Notes: generated by a model from the letters alone, not told the origin. A DNA stretch of 64,000 nucleotides from CAWGET01 sp963821715 (GCA_963821715.1 CAWGET010000001.1:124001-188000); one strand, 5' to 3'; positions 1 to 10,080 are shown, counted from the stretch's first letter. Numbers and translations are program-made.

Positions 1-2
1 TC

Positions 3-407
3 GCCGAATTTAACTTTCCGCAAGAATCTATGGACGCAATGATGCGCGGCGAACAGTTTGCTATCGGCGCAAAATTGGACGTTTCGTTTAACGGGAACAC
101 TTATCAGGTTGAGCCGAAAATGAGAAGCGGTAAAGAGGGAAAAGTATTCGTTGGCGCAGACATCCCCGAAGCAAATCTTAAAATCGATTTAATTAATTTA
201 AATGCCGGAGGAAAAGTCGATCTCCGGTTCTCAGCTTTGGATGATGTTCATCCGGAAGATGAAGTTAATTTTGATCAACCGAAAGAAGTTTTTTCTGTTG
301 AAGCCAGTGTTAAACCCTTTATTGGATTAGTCTGGTGGGGAACTATAATTATTGTAATCGGATTTATAATTTCTACAGTAAGAAGAAAGAAAGAATCAAT
401 GAGATAA
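3..407 (+). CDS. ccmF: CcmF-type haem lyase, C-terminal fragment
   Basis: The reading frame is open from the left edge of the window, so the N-terminal part lies outside it. The visible 134 residues contain a soluble stretch and then one C-terminal membrane helix beginning KPFIGLVWWGT and ending in a basic tail (RRKK). A final helix preceded by a KP..W.G pattern is typical of CcmF, the inner-membrane subunit that attaches haem to CXXCH motifs in the System I cytochrome c maturation pathway. A role in c-type cytochrome assembly agrees with the many CXXCH proteins and the haem locus downstream. The identification rests only on the C-terminus; another CcmF/NrfE paralogue is possible. Confidence 0.7.
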   Translation, partial: AEFNFPQESMDAMMRGEQFAIGAKLDVSFNGNTYQVEPKMRSGKEGKVFVGADIPEANLKIDLINLNAGGKVDLRFSALDDVHPEDEVNFDQPKEVFSVEASVKPFIGLVWWGTIIIVIGFIISTVRRKKESMR

Positions 408-542
408 AGCTGTATCTAATTGAAGTCACTTTTTCAATAAAAGTGAACATTGCAGTAAACTTATATCGAATTTTATAGTGAAAAATCAATTCTTTTTTGG
501 CATTTTGTTTGCAAGATTGATTCAAATTATTCAGAGATTGAA

Positions 543-1181
543 ATGAAAAAATTATTTGTTGTTTTAGTGTTTTTACCGGCTGCGATTTTCGCACAAATGA
601 GTTCTTCATCAATTAAATTCGGCACTTTTAATCCTGGTGCTACCGACGGCGGCTTTATAATCGGTTACGAAAACATTAAACACGCCGATCCGAATTTCGG
701 TTACGGTTGGAGTATCGATTGGTTTAATAAAAATTACGTTGATAGAGGTTTGGAAAGTAAAATCGATGAAGAGTTCGGAATTCCCGGCGGGACGACCAAT
801 GAACTTCGTGCGAAAACTAATCTGCACGAATTCCCGATTCTTTTCAATGTGAATGGAACATTTCCGGCATCTCCGCAGATCAATGTTTACGTTACCGGCG
901 GCGTGGGTGCGGAATTTTTATTGATACGATACAAAAATTTTATCAATCCCGATGAGAACGAGTTTAAAGGCGCTTTCGATTTTAACTGGCGTTTTGGTTT
1001 CGGAGCTAATTTTGTTATCGGAAGAAGAAGTGATATTATAGCCGAAATAACTTATCATTCTTCTTCGCCTAGCTGGACTTACGAGGTGGAAGATAAAGAT
1101 AATAATATTCAGCGGACATTTGAGCGAACTTTTGATATGAGCGGAATTATGGCTCGTATCGGGTTCAGGTTTTATCATTAA
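543..1181 (+). CDS. Small outer-membrane beta-barrel protein, function unknown
   Basis: A 212-residue protein with a clear Sec signal peptide (hydrophobic to about residue 17, ending AIFAQ). The mature part alternates polar and hydrophobic residues, is rich in Gly and aromatic residues (GYGWSIDWF, FNWRFGFGAN) and ends in a strand with terminal aromatic residues, FRFYH, as outer-membrane barrels usually do. The length suits an 8-strand barrel of the OmpA/OmpX-like size class. It follows ccmF by about 135 bp and is probably transcribed separately. No ligand or enzymatic role can be read from the sequence. Confidence 0.6.
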   Translation: MKKLFVVLVFLPAAIFAQMSSSSIKFGTFNPGATDGGFIIGYENIKHADPNFGYGWSIDWFNKNYVDRGLESKIDEEFGIPGGTTNELRAKTNLHEFPILFNVNGTFPASPQINVYVTGGVGAEFLLIRYKNFINPDENEFKGAFDFNWRFGFGANFVIGRRSDIIAEITYHSSSPSWTYEVEDKDNNIQRTFERTFDMSGIMARIGFRFYH

Positions 1182-1213
1182 TACGTATTAATGATAAATA
1201 GAAGTTAATTTAT

Positions 1214-1239
1214 GGGGATAAAGAAATAATATTATCCCC
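1214..1239. terminator. Hairpin between convergent genes
   Basis: Perfect 8-bp inverted repeat GGGGATAA/TTATCCCC with a 10-nt loop, 32 bp after the barrel gene and facing sppA. No strong T tract follows on the plus strand, so a terminator function is only likely. Confidence 0.4.
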
Positions 1240-1411
1240 TTGGGATTCCTTTGCAGGTTCCAATCTACAAGTTGCAATATTTCATCCTTTCAGTATTGAG
1301 GGCTGATGTTTACTTGAAACTTAATTCGCAAATTGATTCGATGCGGTTTATCTTTTACCGTCTCACTTGGCCCGGCGTAGTCGGAGACGAAGCAGAAACA
1401 TCCCACTTAAA

Positions 1412-3187
1412 TTATTTCCAATCCACGATAAATGGCATTCTCATTTGGATTCCGTTTAAGTTTTTCAATGCTTCAACTTGTTTATAGACTTTATACTCAT
1501 CCCCAAGATTATTCTTCAAAACCGCAACACTCACTTCTGTAGTAAACGCATCGAACAATTTTTCTATCGGATTTTTTAATCTCGGGAATTCATATAATTT
1601 ATACTCGGAGAGGTCAGCCATTCCCGCTGCAATTCCGATGGCGTCGTCCAATCCGCCTAGCGCATCCACAAGGCCAATTTCCTGCGCCTGCATTCCATTG
1701 TAAATTCGTCCTTGCGCAATTTCATCAATTTCCCTGAAAGACATTTTTCTGCCCTTCGCTACTTTTGTGACAAAATTTTCATAAACGAAATCAACTTCTT
1801 TCTGAATAATGATTTTTTCTTCCTCTGATAAAGGGCGGGTTACAGGGATATAATCGGAAAATTTACCCGTTTTAACTCTGTCGAAGGTTATTCCTAATTT
1901 ATCGTTAAAGAAATTTTGCATATTCGGAATGATCCCAAAAACTCCGATCGATCCCGTCAATGTATTCGGCTGCGCAATAATCGAGTCTGCAGGGGCTGCG
2001 ATGTAATATCCGCCGGAAGCGGCTAAATTTCCCATCGAAACGACGACCGGTTTTTCTTTTTGCGCGAGAGTGACTTCACGCCATATAAGATCGGCTGTTA
2101 AAGCGCTTCCGCCCGGTGAATCGATCCGAAGAACGATAGCTTTTACATGCTCATTATTCCTTGCTTTTCTCAAAGCTTCCACAATATTTTCCGTCCCAAT
2201 CGATTCTTCGTCGCCTTGGCCGTCGGTAATTTCTCCAATCGCATAAACTATTGCAATACGATTTTTTGTAGAAGGTTCTTCATATGAAGACTCTACTTCA
2301 AAATATTCATCAAGGTCTACAAGTTGAATTTTTGATGATCGATCGACTCCAATTTCATCTTTTACAAGGTCATAAACTTCGTCTTCATATACGAGACTGT
2401 CGATCAATCCGAAATTATATGCATCCTCGGGATACCGAACCAAGAAATTAAAGGATAATCTTTTCAGTTCAGTATAATCAATTCCTCTTTCTTCGCCAAT
2501 CCGGTCTAAAAGATAATCATTATCTGAAGCAAGCATGGACGTCCATTGCTCTTTATTCTCCGGGCTCATTTCAATATTTTTGAAAGGTTCGGTTGCGCTT
2601 TTAAATTTACCGTATTGAAATATTTGCGGTTCGATCTCAAGTTTATCCAAAGTGTTTTTGAAAAACATGAGTTCGGCGCTTAAACCGTTAAAAATCAAAT
2701 TTCCCGCGGGAGCCAGAAATATTTTATCCGATACCGAAGCGAGATAATAGGATTTTTGTGTGATTATATTGCCATGAGAAAAAATAAATTTCCCTGATCC
2801 TTTAAATTCGATGAGAGCATTTCTGAGCGCTTCGACCGTCGCATAATCATCGACCGCAAAATTATTCAGATCGAGGAGAATACCACTTATATCATCATCC
2901 ACTTCAGCTTTATAAATATTGTCTATTATATCTTTCAATCCTACAATTTTCCTTACTTTTGGAAAGAATAGATCGAAGTTGTCAAATGAATCATACTTTG
3001 TCCGCTCGGAAATTTCGTAATTCAATTGTATTCTCAATACAGAATTATTTCCGATAGTAACAACTTCCTGCCTGCTTAAGGTGGAAATAGAAATAACAAG
3101 TATCAGAACCAAAAATGAGGAAATAATGAAAATTGTGATAAAAGAACCTAGAATAGTTGCGAGAGTAAATTTTAGAAATTGTTTCAT
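1412..3187 (-). CDS. sppA: Signal peptide peptidase SppA (protease IV, 67K type)
   Basis: A 591-residue membrane-anchored serine protease with the length of the two-domain SppA class. One N-terminal transmembrane helix occupies about residues 8-35. The N-terminal domain carries the SDKIFLAP motif, whose Lys155 is the expected general base. The C-terminal domain has IDSPGGSA and then LAASGGYYIA, whose Ser391 is the expected nucleophile. This family degrades cleaved signal peptides and membrane fragments on the outer face of the inner membrane. Both catalytic residues are present, so the enzyme should be active. The gene stands alone and is divergent from the NTF2-like gene at 3363. Confidence 0.93.
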   Translation of the reverse strand: MKQFLKFTLATILGSFITIFIISSFLVLILVISISTLSRQEVVTIGNNSVLRIQLNYEISERTKYDSFDNFDLFFPKVRKIVGLKDIIDNIYKAEVDDDISGILLDLNNFAVDDYATVEALRNALIEFKGSGKFIFSHGNIITQKSYYLASVSDKIFLAPAGNLIFNGLSAELMFFKNTLDKLEIEPQIFQYGKFKSATEPFKNIEMSPENKEQWTSMLASDNDYLLDRIGEERGIDYTELKRLSFNFLVRYPEDAYNFGLIDSLVYEDEVYDLVKDEIGVDRSSKIQLVDLDEYFEVESSYEEPSTKNRIAIVYAIGEITDGQGDEESIGTENIVEALRKARNNEHVKAIVLRIDSPGGSALTADLIWREVTLAQKEKPVVVSMGNLAASGGYYIAAPADSIIAQPNTLTGSIGVFGIIPNMQNFFNDKLGITFDRVKTGKFSDYIPVTRPLSEEEKIIIQKEVDFVYENFVTKVAKGRKMSFREIDEIAQGRIYNGMQAQEIGLVDALGGLDDAIGIAAGMADLSEYKLYEFPRLKNPIEKLFDAFTTEVSVAVLKNNLGDEYKVYKQVEALKNLNGIQMRMPFIVDWK

Positions 3188-3362
3188 AATCTTCTTGTTT
3201 TAATTGTATTATCAAAAGTAATTTTTTATTTTGAATACTTAAAGTAAAATACTGCATAAAAATTAGCCGTTTAAAATTTCTATTTTAGTAAAATTATTTA
3301 CTAACTTTTTCCGTTATCAACCGTCTAATATTTATGATCCACGCAATCAAAAGGAGTAAAAA

Positions 3363-3800
3363 ATGAAAAATAAGTTACTGTTAAGATTCACCGCAATTTT
3401 GTTCATCATGTTTAATGTTTTAAGTGTCGCTCAAACTGAGAAAAGCGACGTTGATAGTTTTGTAAATGATTATCTGCAAAACCTCAATACAAATAATACT
3501 TCAGGCATCGTTAAAGTTATTCACGAAGAAGGTGCCTTTTTCGGCGTAAACGCCATAACAAATAAAACCGTTAAAAATTCTGCGGAAGAATATATTGAAT
3601 TGATTAAAACCGGCAGACTTGGCGGCTGGAATGGAACAGCTACCGTAAATCATGTTAGTATGAATACAAATATTGCTTCGGCTGATATACAAATTACTAA
3701 CGGAAGATTAAAACAAACCCAATACTTAACTTTATTAAAAACTGATGACGGATGGAAAGTAGTTAACGCAACTTATTCTCTGAGTAAAGATAATTCTTAA
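3363..3800 (+). CDS. Secreted SnoaL/NTF2-like domain protein (DUF4440 type)
   Basis: A 145-residue protein with a signal peptide (hydrophobic to about residue 22, SVAQ end). The rest matches the cone-shaped NTF2/SnoaL fold: a helical start (DVDSFVNDYLQNLNT), a charged pocket region, and two closing beta strands ending in TDDGWKVVNATYS, a sequence common near the end of DUF4440 and nuclear-transport-factor-2-like proteins. Such proteins range from enzymes to simple binding proteins and no catalytic residues can be assigned. The start has a strong AAAGGAG site six bases upstream. A perfect hairpin terminator follows at 3815. Confidence 0.65.
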   Translation: MKNKLLLRFTAILFIMFNVLSVAQTEKSDVDSFVNDYLQNLNTNNTSGIVKVIHEEGAFFGVNAITNKTVKNSAEEYIELIKTGRLGGWNGTATVNHVSMNTNIASADIQITNGRLKQTQYLTLLKTDDGWKVVNATYSLSKDNS

Positions 3801-3814
3801 TATTTGTATTAGAA

Positions 3815-3850
3815 AAAAGTAGAGACGTTACATTCGACGTCTCTACTTTT
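3815..3850. terminator. Bidirectional terminator with a 14-bp perfect stem
   Basis: Arms AAAAGTAGAGACGT and ACGTCTCTACTTTT pair perfectly around an 8-nt loop. T runs are present in both orientations, and the hairpin lies between the converging NTF2-like gene and hemL, so it can end both transcripts. The GAGACG core is shared with other palindromes in this window (15489, 22468, 36966, 48121). Confidence 0.85.
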
Positions 3851-3863
3851 ATTATTTAGCCAT

Positions 3864-5153
3864 TTATAAAATCTTCTTCAAAGATGTCAAATGCGCTTCA
3901 ATTGTTTTATCCAGATCTTCCGTCGTATGTTCCGTTGAAATGAACATCGCCTCAAATTGAGCCGGAGCTAGATAAACGCCGTTCATCAGCATCTCATTGA
4001 AATATTCAGCATACATTTTAGTATCCGAAGTTACTGCTGAATTAAAATCATCAACTTTTTCTTCTGTAAAAAACATACACATCATAGAACCGATGCGATT
4101 CATCGTAAAGTTTTTATTTATTTTTTGAAGATTTTCTTTCATCCCTTTTTCAAGATAAGCAGCTTTTTCTTCCAGCTCGTCATAAACTTCAGGATGATTT
4201 TTAATTTGATTCAGAACCGCGTATCCGGCGGCCATCGCCAGCGGGTTTCCGCTTAAAGTTCCTGCCTGATAAACCGGACCCAGCGGCGCTACTTGTTCCA
4301 TTATTTCTTTTTTCCCACCGAACGCTCCGACAGGTAAACCGCCGCCGATTATTTTCCCGAATGTTGTCAAGTCCGGCTTTACTCCAAGAACTTCCTGCGC
4401 CCCGCCTTTCGCAACTCGGAAGCCGGTCATTACTTCGTCGAAGATCAGAACCATTTTTTCTTTATCGCAAAGTTCTCTCAATTTTTGCAGAAATTCTTTT
4501 TTAGCCGGAACCACTCCCATATTTCCTGCGATCGGCTCGATAATAATTGCTGCAATTTCATCTTTATTTTGATCGACCAATTTTTTAACCGATTCAATAT
4601 CGTTGAAGTCGGCTACGAGCGTATCTTTCGCGTTCCCCTCAGTTACTCCCGGACTTGTAGGAACACCGAGCGTAAGCGCGCCGGAACCGGCTTTAATTAA
4701 AAAGAAATCGGCATGGCCGTGATAGCAGCCTTCAAACTTTATGATTTTATCTTTGCCTGTAAAGCCTCGGGCAACACGAACGGCCGACATTGTAGCTTCG
4801 GTTCCGCTGTTTACCATCCTCACCATCTCGACCGAAGGAACTAATTCCGGAATTAATTCAGCCATTTTTACTTCGGCTTCCGTAGGCGCACCGAAACTTG
4901 TTCCTTTGCTCAGAGCTTCCTGCAGAGCTTCGTGAACGAACTTTGGGTTCTGTCCGAATATATGCGGACCCCAGCTTCCGATGTAATCGATATAAGAATT
5001 CCCGTCAACGTCAATCAATTTTGAACCTTCGCCGCGTTCGAAAAAAACAGGATTTCCCTTTACGGCTTTAAAAGCTCTTACCGGCGAATTAACTCCGCCC
5101 GGAATAATTTTTTTCGCCTCTTCAAATAATTTTATGCTCTTCTCTAAATTCAT
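3864..5153 (-). CDS. hemL: Glutamate-1-semialdehyde 2,1-aminomutase
   Basis: A PLP enzyme that converts glutamate-1-semialdehyde to 5-aminolevulinate, the last step of the C5 route. At 429 residues it has the normal family length. The N-terminus has the GGVNSPVR motif, the central part VNSGTEATMSA and IIEPIAGNMG, and the PLP lysine lies in TFGKIIGGGLP. The ATG at 5153 is preceded by GGAG with 5-nt spacing; a TTG one codon upstream is in frame but badly placed. It is the last gene of the haem locus, 110 bp after hemB, and ends against the 14-bp hairpin terminator. HemA, needed to make its substrate, is encoded at the other end of the same locus. Confidence 0.96.
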   Translation of the reverse strand: MNLEKSIKLFEEAKKIIPGGVNSPVRAFKAVKGNPVFFERGEGSKLIDVDGNSYIDYIGSWGPHIFGQNPKFVHEALQEALSKGTSFGAPTEAEVKMAELIPELVPSVEMVRMVNSGTEATMSAVRVARGFTGKDKIIKFEGCYHGHADFFLIKAGSGALTLGVPTSPGVTEGNAKDTLVADFNDIESVKKLVDQNKDEIAAIIIEPIAGNMGVVPAKKEFLQKLRELCDKEKMVLIFDEVMTGFRVAKGGAQEVLGVKPDLTTFGKIIGGGLPVGAFGGKKEIMEQVAPLGPVYQAGTLSGNPLAMAAGYAVLNQIKNHPEVYDELEEKAAYLEKGMKENLQKINKNFTMNRIGSMMCMFFTEEKVDDFNSAVTSDTKMYAEYFNEMLMNGVYLAPAQFEAMFISTEHTTEDLDKTIEAHLTSLKKIL

Positions 5154-5217
5154 CAATACTCCATAATTTTTATAACAATATTCGCGTTTGTAAAGAACTG
5201 ACTAAAAAATAATATTT

Positions 5218-5242
5218 TGTCATTTCGCTCGTCGAAATGACA
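5218..5242. repeat. TGTCATTTCG hairpin between hemB and hemL
   Basis: Perfect 10-bp inverted repeat TGTCATTTCG/CGAAATGACA with a 5-nt loop, followed by six T on the plus strand. For the minus-strand hem genes the T tract is on the wrong side, so it is not an obvious terminator for hemB. It may be a dispersed palindrome, or an RNA element in the hemB-hemL spacer. Confidence 0.6.
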
Positions 5243-5263
5243 TTTTTTGGACAACCCTTACGG

Positions 5264-6247
5264 TTACAAATTTTTATTCAAAACTTTTGCAACATCTTTT
5301 GCAAAATAAGTCAGTATCATGTCTGCGCCTGCGCGTTTAATTGATGTTAGCGCTTCCATCATCACGCGTTCTTCGTCAATCCAGCCGTTAGCCGCCGCGG
5401 CTTTTATCATTGCATATTCACCGCTAACGTGATAAGCAGCCATCGGCATTCCAAATTTTTCTTTCACACGGTAAATTACATCGAGATATGAAAGCGCCGG
5501 TTTCACCATTAAAATATCGGCTCCTTCTTCAATGTCCGATTCCGCTTCGCGTAACGCTTCGTCGCTGTTGGCAACATCCATCTGATGCGATTTCCTGTCG
5601 CCGAACTGCGGAGTAGAATCAGCCGCGTCACGGAATGGTCCGTAAAATCCCGAAGAATATTTTACGGCGTAGCTCATTATGGGAATGTTTGAAAAGCCTT
5701 TGTAGTCGAGCGACTTTCTGATCGCCGCCACTCTACCGTCCATCATATCGGACGGCGCGATGATATCGGCTCCGGCTTCAGCATGTGAGACGGCTTCCTT
5801 CGCGAGAAGAGAAACTGTTTCGTCGTTTAAAATTTCTTCGCCCTGCAAAACTCCGCAATGCCCGTGCGATGTATATTCGCAAAGACAAACGTCGGTTATC
5901 ACTAGAAGATCTTTAACTTCAGCTTTAATTGCTCTTACCGCGCGCTGAATAATCCCGTTCTCGCTGTAAGCGTCCGACCCGACTTCGTCTTTATGTTCCG
6001 GTATTCCGAAAAGAATTACAGCGGGAATTCCAAGCTCGTATACTTCTTTGCATTCTTTCACTAAATTATCAATCGATAAATTAAACACGCCCTTCATCGA
6101 GGTAACTTCTTTTTTTACATTCTCGCCCGGGACAACAAATAGGGGATAAATCAAATCTTCTTTTCTCAAATAAGTTTCGCGCACCAAGTCTCTTACTTTC
6201 GGGTGCATCCTTAAACGTCTTAATCTTTTTGATGGATATTGCGCCAT
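5264..6247 (-). CDS. hemB: Porphobilinogen synthase (5-aminolevulinate dehydratase)
   Basis: Condenses two 5-aminolevulinate molecules to porphobilinogen. The 327 residues match the family length. The two Schiff-base lysines lie in MSYAVKYSSGFYGPFRDA and ILMVKPALSYLD. The metal site is DVCLCEYTSHGHCG, with three cysteines, the pattern of the zinc-dependent class instead of the Asp-rich magnesium class. The start is 10 bp after hemG, implying co-transcription. A 110-bp spacer containing a hairpin separates it from hemL. The sequence is complete and no unusual residue was seen. Confidence 0.96.
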   Translation of the reverse strand: MAQYPSKRLRRLRMHPKVRDLVRETYLRKEDLIYPLFVVPGENVKKEVTSMKGVFNLSIDNLVKECKEVYELGIPAVILFGIPEHKDEVGSDAYSENGIIQRAVRAIKAEVKDLLVITDVCLCEYTSHGHCGVLQGEEILNDETVSLLAKEAVSHAEAGADIIAPSDMMDGRVAAIRKSLDYKGFSNIPIMSYAVKYSSGFYGPFRDAADSTPQFGDRKSHQMDVANSDEALREAESDIEEGADILMVKPALSYLDVIYRVKEKFGMPMAAYHVSGEYAMIKAAAANGWIDEERVMMEALTSIKRAGADMILTYFAKDVAKVLNKNL

Positions 6248-6257
6248 TAGTCCTCCG

Positions 6258-7650
6258 TTAAACTTTCTTCTTTACAAAATCTACAATTCTATTTTTGGTT
6301 AATTCGGAATTTTTCATACAATCCCCAACTGATATTCCACCTCTGTAATTGCCGCTCAGAAATATTCCTGGATGATTTTTCTCGAACTCTTCAAAATATT
6401 TTTCGTGTTCTATATGCCCGATATTATATTGCGGAATCGCCTTATTCCAAAATCTATCTTTTCGGAAAACCGGCTCTCCTTCTATTTTCATTATGGTTTT
6501 AAATTGATCTAAAACTTCCGAAATTAATTTTTCGTTATCCTGTTCAAATATCTCAGGCGACCTTGCTCCGCCGATAAATATTGTGAATGCCGCATTTTCT
6601 TTTTCCGCGCGGTTAGGGAATATTACTGAACTCCATATTCCTCCCAAAAATTTTCTCTTTTCTTTTGAGGGAATTAAGAAACCGAATCCGTCAAGTGGCT
6701 GACCGATTTGATCTTTTTTGAATCCTACAAATAAAACCATTACGGGCGGATAATAAATTTCGTTCAGATGCTTTTCGAGTCCGGTATCAAAATGACCGAA
6801 AATTGAAGCCGCTTTGTATGATGGAATTGTGGAAAGCACAAATGTCAGATGTGGAAGATTTTTCTTGGCCGTTTTGTGAATATATAATTTTATATCCGCT
6901 TTCATCATTTTCAACTTTGGAAACTTTGCAGTTATAATTTACCGCGCCGTCCAATTTTTCAGCAATAGCTTTTGGAAACGACTGCATTCCATTTTTGAAG
7001 GAAAACATTTTTGCGTAGTTCTTAGATTTTTCTTTGTTGGCTTTTCTTTCCTTCGCTCCCAGAAACATTCCTTTGATCAATCCGCCGTAAATTTCTTCAA
7101 GCCGGTATAATTTCGGGAAAGCAGATTTTACGCTGAGTTTCTCTGGGTCGCCCGCGAATACGCCGGAAACAAAGGGGTTTATTGCGTAGTCCAGAAATTC
7201 TTGCCCGAGCCTGCGTTTTACAAATTCAGCAATACTTTGATAATAACCATCTTTCGATTTACCGATGAAAGGCTCAGCCATCAATCTTAATTTTGCAGAA
7301 GATGAAAATAATTTTGTTTTTAGAAAAGCACCGGGACTTGTGGGGAGCTGATATAAATTGCCGTCACGTAAAATGTAGCGCTTGTTTCCTTCTTCGTTTG
7401 CGTAAATCATTTCATCGAGAAGCCCGATTTCCTCAACAAGCTGCGCGATAACCGGAGTTGTTTCCAATCCGCTGTTCGGTCCGTAGTCAACAAGAAATCC
7501 GTCTTCTTTTTCGGAGATCATCGCTCCGCCCGGATTATCTGAAGCTTCAAGAACTGTGACATCAAATCCTTCCTTCTTCAACCAATAAGCCGTCGCAAGC
7601 CCGGAGATTCCGGCTCCCAATACAGTAATCTTACTCTTCACTTTTTCCAT
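6258..7650 (-). pseudogene. hemG: Protoporphyrinogen oxidase (HemY-type), interrupted by one frameshift
   Basis: FAD enzyme oxidising protoporphyrinogen IX to protoporphyrin IX. The N-terminal part has the dinucleotide-binding motif VLGAGISGLATAYWL, followed by GGAMISEKEDGFLVDYGPNS, both typical of this family. The frame breaks near 6843. The upstream frame runs into unrelated residues and the family sequence resumes one frame over as FVLSTIPSYKAA. Removing one base near 6843 would join ...STSD to FVLSTIPS and give about 463 residues, the usual size. The C-terminal part ends normally, including the GGISVGDC FAD-binding region. It lies between hemH (1 bp) and hemB (10 bp). A sequence error is the simplest explanation, since no second oxidase is visible here. 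Confidence 0.85.
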
Positions 7651-7651
7651 T

Positions 7652-8621
7652 TTAGTTCTTTTTTATTGCGTCTATTGTTAAATTTTTTAGCGCTTCTATA
7701 AATATTCCCGAATCGTTCAATCCTTCCATCACAATATAATTTTCTATTTTTACTTCGTCGGCTACGTGTCTGTATTCTATATCGAGTTCGAATAAAGTTT
7801 CCACGTGATCGGAAACGAAACTGATCGGGATAATAAGTAAATGTTTTTTCCCTTTTGCTGAGAGTTCTCTTATCATCGTATCTGTAGCAGGCGTAAGCCA
7901 CTTTACCGGTCCCACTTTACTCTGATAACATAAATGATGTTCGTGAGAATGCTCCCTTTGTTTCATCACTTCATCTACGGTTTTTTGTATTTGAAGACTG
8001 TAAGGATCGCCTTTTTTCACAAGGCTTACAGGAGTTCCGTGCGCGCTGAAAACCAATTGAACTTCGTCCCGTGATTTCTTCGGGAAATCTTTTAAGTGTT
8101 TTATCTATCCGCTCATTTAATGCTTCAATATATTTTGGATGATCGAAATACTCCCGAACGTGAATAAGATTTCCGCCGGATTTTTTATAAACCCTGTTCC
8201 ATTCATTGAAAGAAGAACCGGTTGTTGTTATTGAATAATGCGGATAAAGCGGAAGAAGAATTATTTTATCGAATTCGCGTTCGGCAATATCAGCTGCTGT
8301 TTTTTCAGTTAATGGTTTCCAGTAACGCATCGCTGTAAAAACTTTAAAATTATTTCCGGACTCATTTTTGTTCAGTTCTGTTTCCAAAGAATTGCGCTGT
8401 TTTTCCGTCCATTCGTTTATCGGAGAATTCCCGCCGATCAATTCATATTCTTCGCTTACTTTCGGCGCTCGTCTTTTGGAAATTATCTTGGCGAATAAAT
8501 TTTGTCCGAATGGTAAATTAAATATGTCCGGATCGCGGAAAAGATTATAAAGAAACGGTTCGATAGCGTCAAGCGAATCAGGTCCGCCCAAATTAAAAAG
8601 TATTACAGCGTATTTACTCAT
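7652..8621 (-). pseudogene. hemH: Ferrochelatase, interrupted by one frameshift
   Basis: Inserts ferrous iron into protoporphyrin IX, the last haem step. The N-terminal frame has LFNLGGPDSLDAIEPFL and LLPLYPHYSITTTGSS, both conserved in ferrochelatases. The C-terminal part, in another frame, has FSAHGTP with the family's catalytic histidine, then IPISFVSDHVETLFELDIEY. The shift lies near 8075-8081. Taking out one base there joins LKRFP to KSRDEVQLVFSAHG and gives about 322 residues, the normal length. Everything else is conserved, so this is either a one-base sequence error or a very recent lesion. Stop and start with hemG are 1 bp apart, indicating one transcript. Confidence 0.86.
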
Positions 8622-8688
8622 AAAATAAAGCGCCTTTCCAGAATAAATAAATTATGAATCACTCTACAATAAAAAACTTCATTTTATA

Positions 8689-10065
8689 CTACACCGTTCT
8701 TGAATACCTTCCTGTATCCTGTTTCTGCTCAATATATCTATCAAAATTCATTGCAATGTTTCTTATTAAAAGTCTTCCCATTTCAGTAACGAAAATTTTT
8801 CTATTTTCGATGTAGAGGAGTTTATCTTCAATTAATTCCTGAAGATTATTCAACCCCCAGGCAAAATATTCTTCAAACTTAATATTATATTTTTTCTCGA
8901 TCTTTTCGAATTCAAGTTCGAAATCGCACATAATTTTTGTTATTACTTCGCGTCTGAGAATATCGTCATCATCCAGCATATAGCCTTTAGTCACCGGTAG
9001 TATTCCGGAATCCAATTTTTCAAAATATTCTTTTTCTTTCTTTTCGTTTTGAACATAAATTCTATCGAGCTGCGAAATGCTTGTTATCCCCATTGCGTAA
9101 AGATCGAGTCCGGCGTGTGTGCTGTAGCCTTGGAAATTTCGGTAAAGTTTCTTCTCGCGCATAGCGATAGTCAAATCGTCTTCCGGCTTGGCGAAGTGAT
9201 CCATCCCGATAAAAACATATCCGGATGAGGTCAATTTCTCGACAGCCATTTTCAAAATCTTTAATTTTTCTTCGGGGGAAGGGAGATCGTCTTCTTTGAT
9301 CAACTCCATATGTTTTTTCATCCAGGGAACGTGCGCATAGTTAAACAGCGCCACTCTGTCAGGAGAAATGTCGATTAGTTTCTCTACCGTTATCGCAAAG
9401 TCTTCCGCAGTCTGATGAGGAAGTCCATACATCAAATCGAGATTAATACTGTCGAATTTTAATTCGCGAACCCATTGAACCACCCGGCGCGTAAGTTCTT
9501 CCGGCTGGATTCTGTTAACAGCTTTCTGCACATCGTCGTTAAAATCCTGGACTCCCATACTGATTCGATTAAATCCGCCTTCGCGTAAAGCAACCAAGTG
9601 TTCGCGCGTAAGTTCCCTCGGATCGATCTCGCAGCCGTTTTCGGAATTTGGATTAAATTCAAATTTATCTTTGATGTATGAAACCAGTTCAGTGATTTCC
9701 TCGGGATTTAAATGTGTCGGAGTTCCGCCGCCCCAATGAAGCTGCGAAACTTTGCGTCCCGGTTTTAAATATCCTGAGAGTAAGTCAATTTCTTTTTTTA
9801 CATATTCAATATACTCCCGAATTCTCGGCCGGTTGCGCGTTACAATCATGTTACAGCCGCAGAAATAACAAAGCGTATCGCAAAAGGGAATATGAAAATA
9901 GAGTGAAAGATCGGGCGGATTATCGCTCTCGTTTGTCTTTTTTATTTCAGCCAGATATTTTTTCGGCGTAAACTCTTCGTTAAAATGGGGTGCCGGAGGA
10001 TAGCTGGTGTATCGCGGTCCCGGTCTGTCGTATTTTTTTACTAAGTCAATATCTATTTCAAACAT
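8689..10065 (-). CDS. hemN: Oxygen-independent coproporphyrinogen III dehydrogenase
   Basis: A radical-SAM enzyme that decarboxylates coproporphyrinogen III to protoporphyrinogen IX without oxygen, which suits an anaerobic or facultative host. It has 458 residues, the length of true HemN. The cluster motif is FHIPFCDTLCYFCGCN, that is CX3CX2C plus the extra Cys typical of HemN, and the N-terminal YDRPGPRYTSYPPAPHF is also diagnostic, separating it from HemW and HutW. GGGTPTHL follows. The start has an AAGGAG site. A 7-bp hairpin lies just upstream at 10081. It is separated from hemE by 150 bp and from hemH by 67 bp, so it may have its own promoter. Confidence 0.96.
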   Translation of the reverse strand: MFEIDIDLVKKYDRPGPRYTSYPPAPHFNEEFTPKKYLAEIKKTNESDNPPDLSLYFHIPFCDTLCYFCGCNMIVTRNRPRIREYIEYVKKEIDLLSGYLKPGRKVSQLHWGGGTPTHLNPEEITELVSYIKDKFEFNPNSENGCEIDPRELTREHLVALREGGFNRISMGVQDFNDDVQKAVNRIQPEELTRRVVQWVRELKFDSINLDLMYGLPHQTAEDFAITVEKLIDISPDRVALFNYAHVPWMKKHMELIKEDDLPSPEEKLKILKMAVEKLTSSGYVFIGMDHFAKPEDDLTIAMREKKLYRNFQGYSTHAGLDLYAMGITSISQLDRIYVQNEKKEKEYFEKLDSGILPVTKGYMLDDDDILRREVITKIMCDFELEFEKIEKKYNIKFEEYFAWGLNNLQELIEDKLLYIENRKIFVTEMGRLLIRNIAMNFDRYIEQKQDTGRYSRTV

Positions 10066-10080
10066 TACTGCTCCTTTGTA

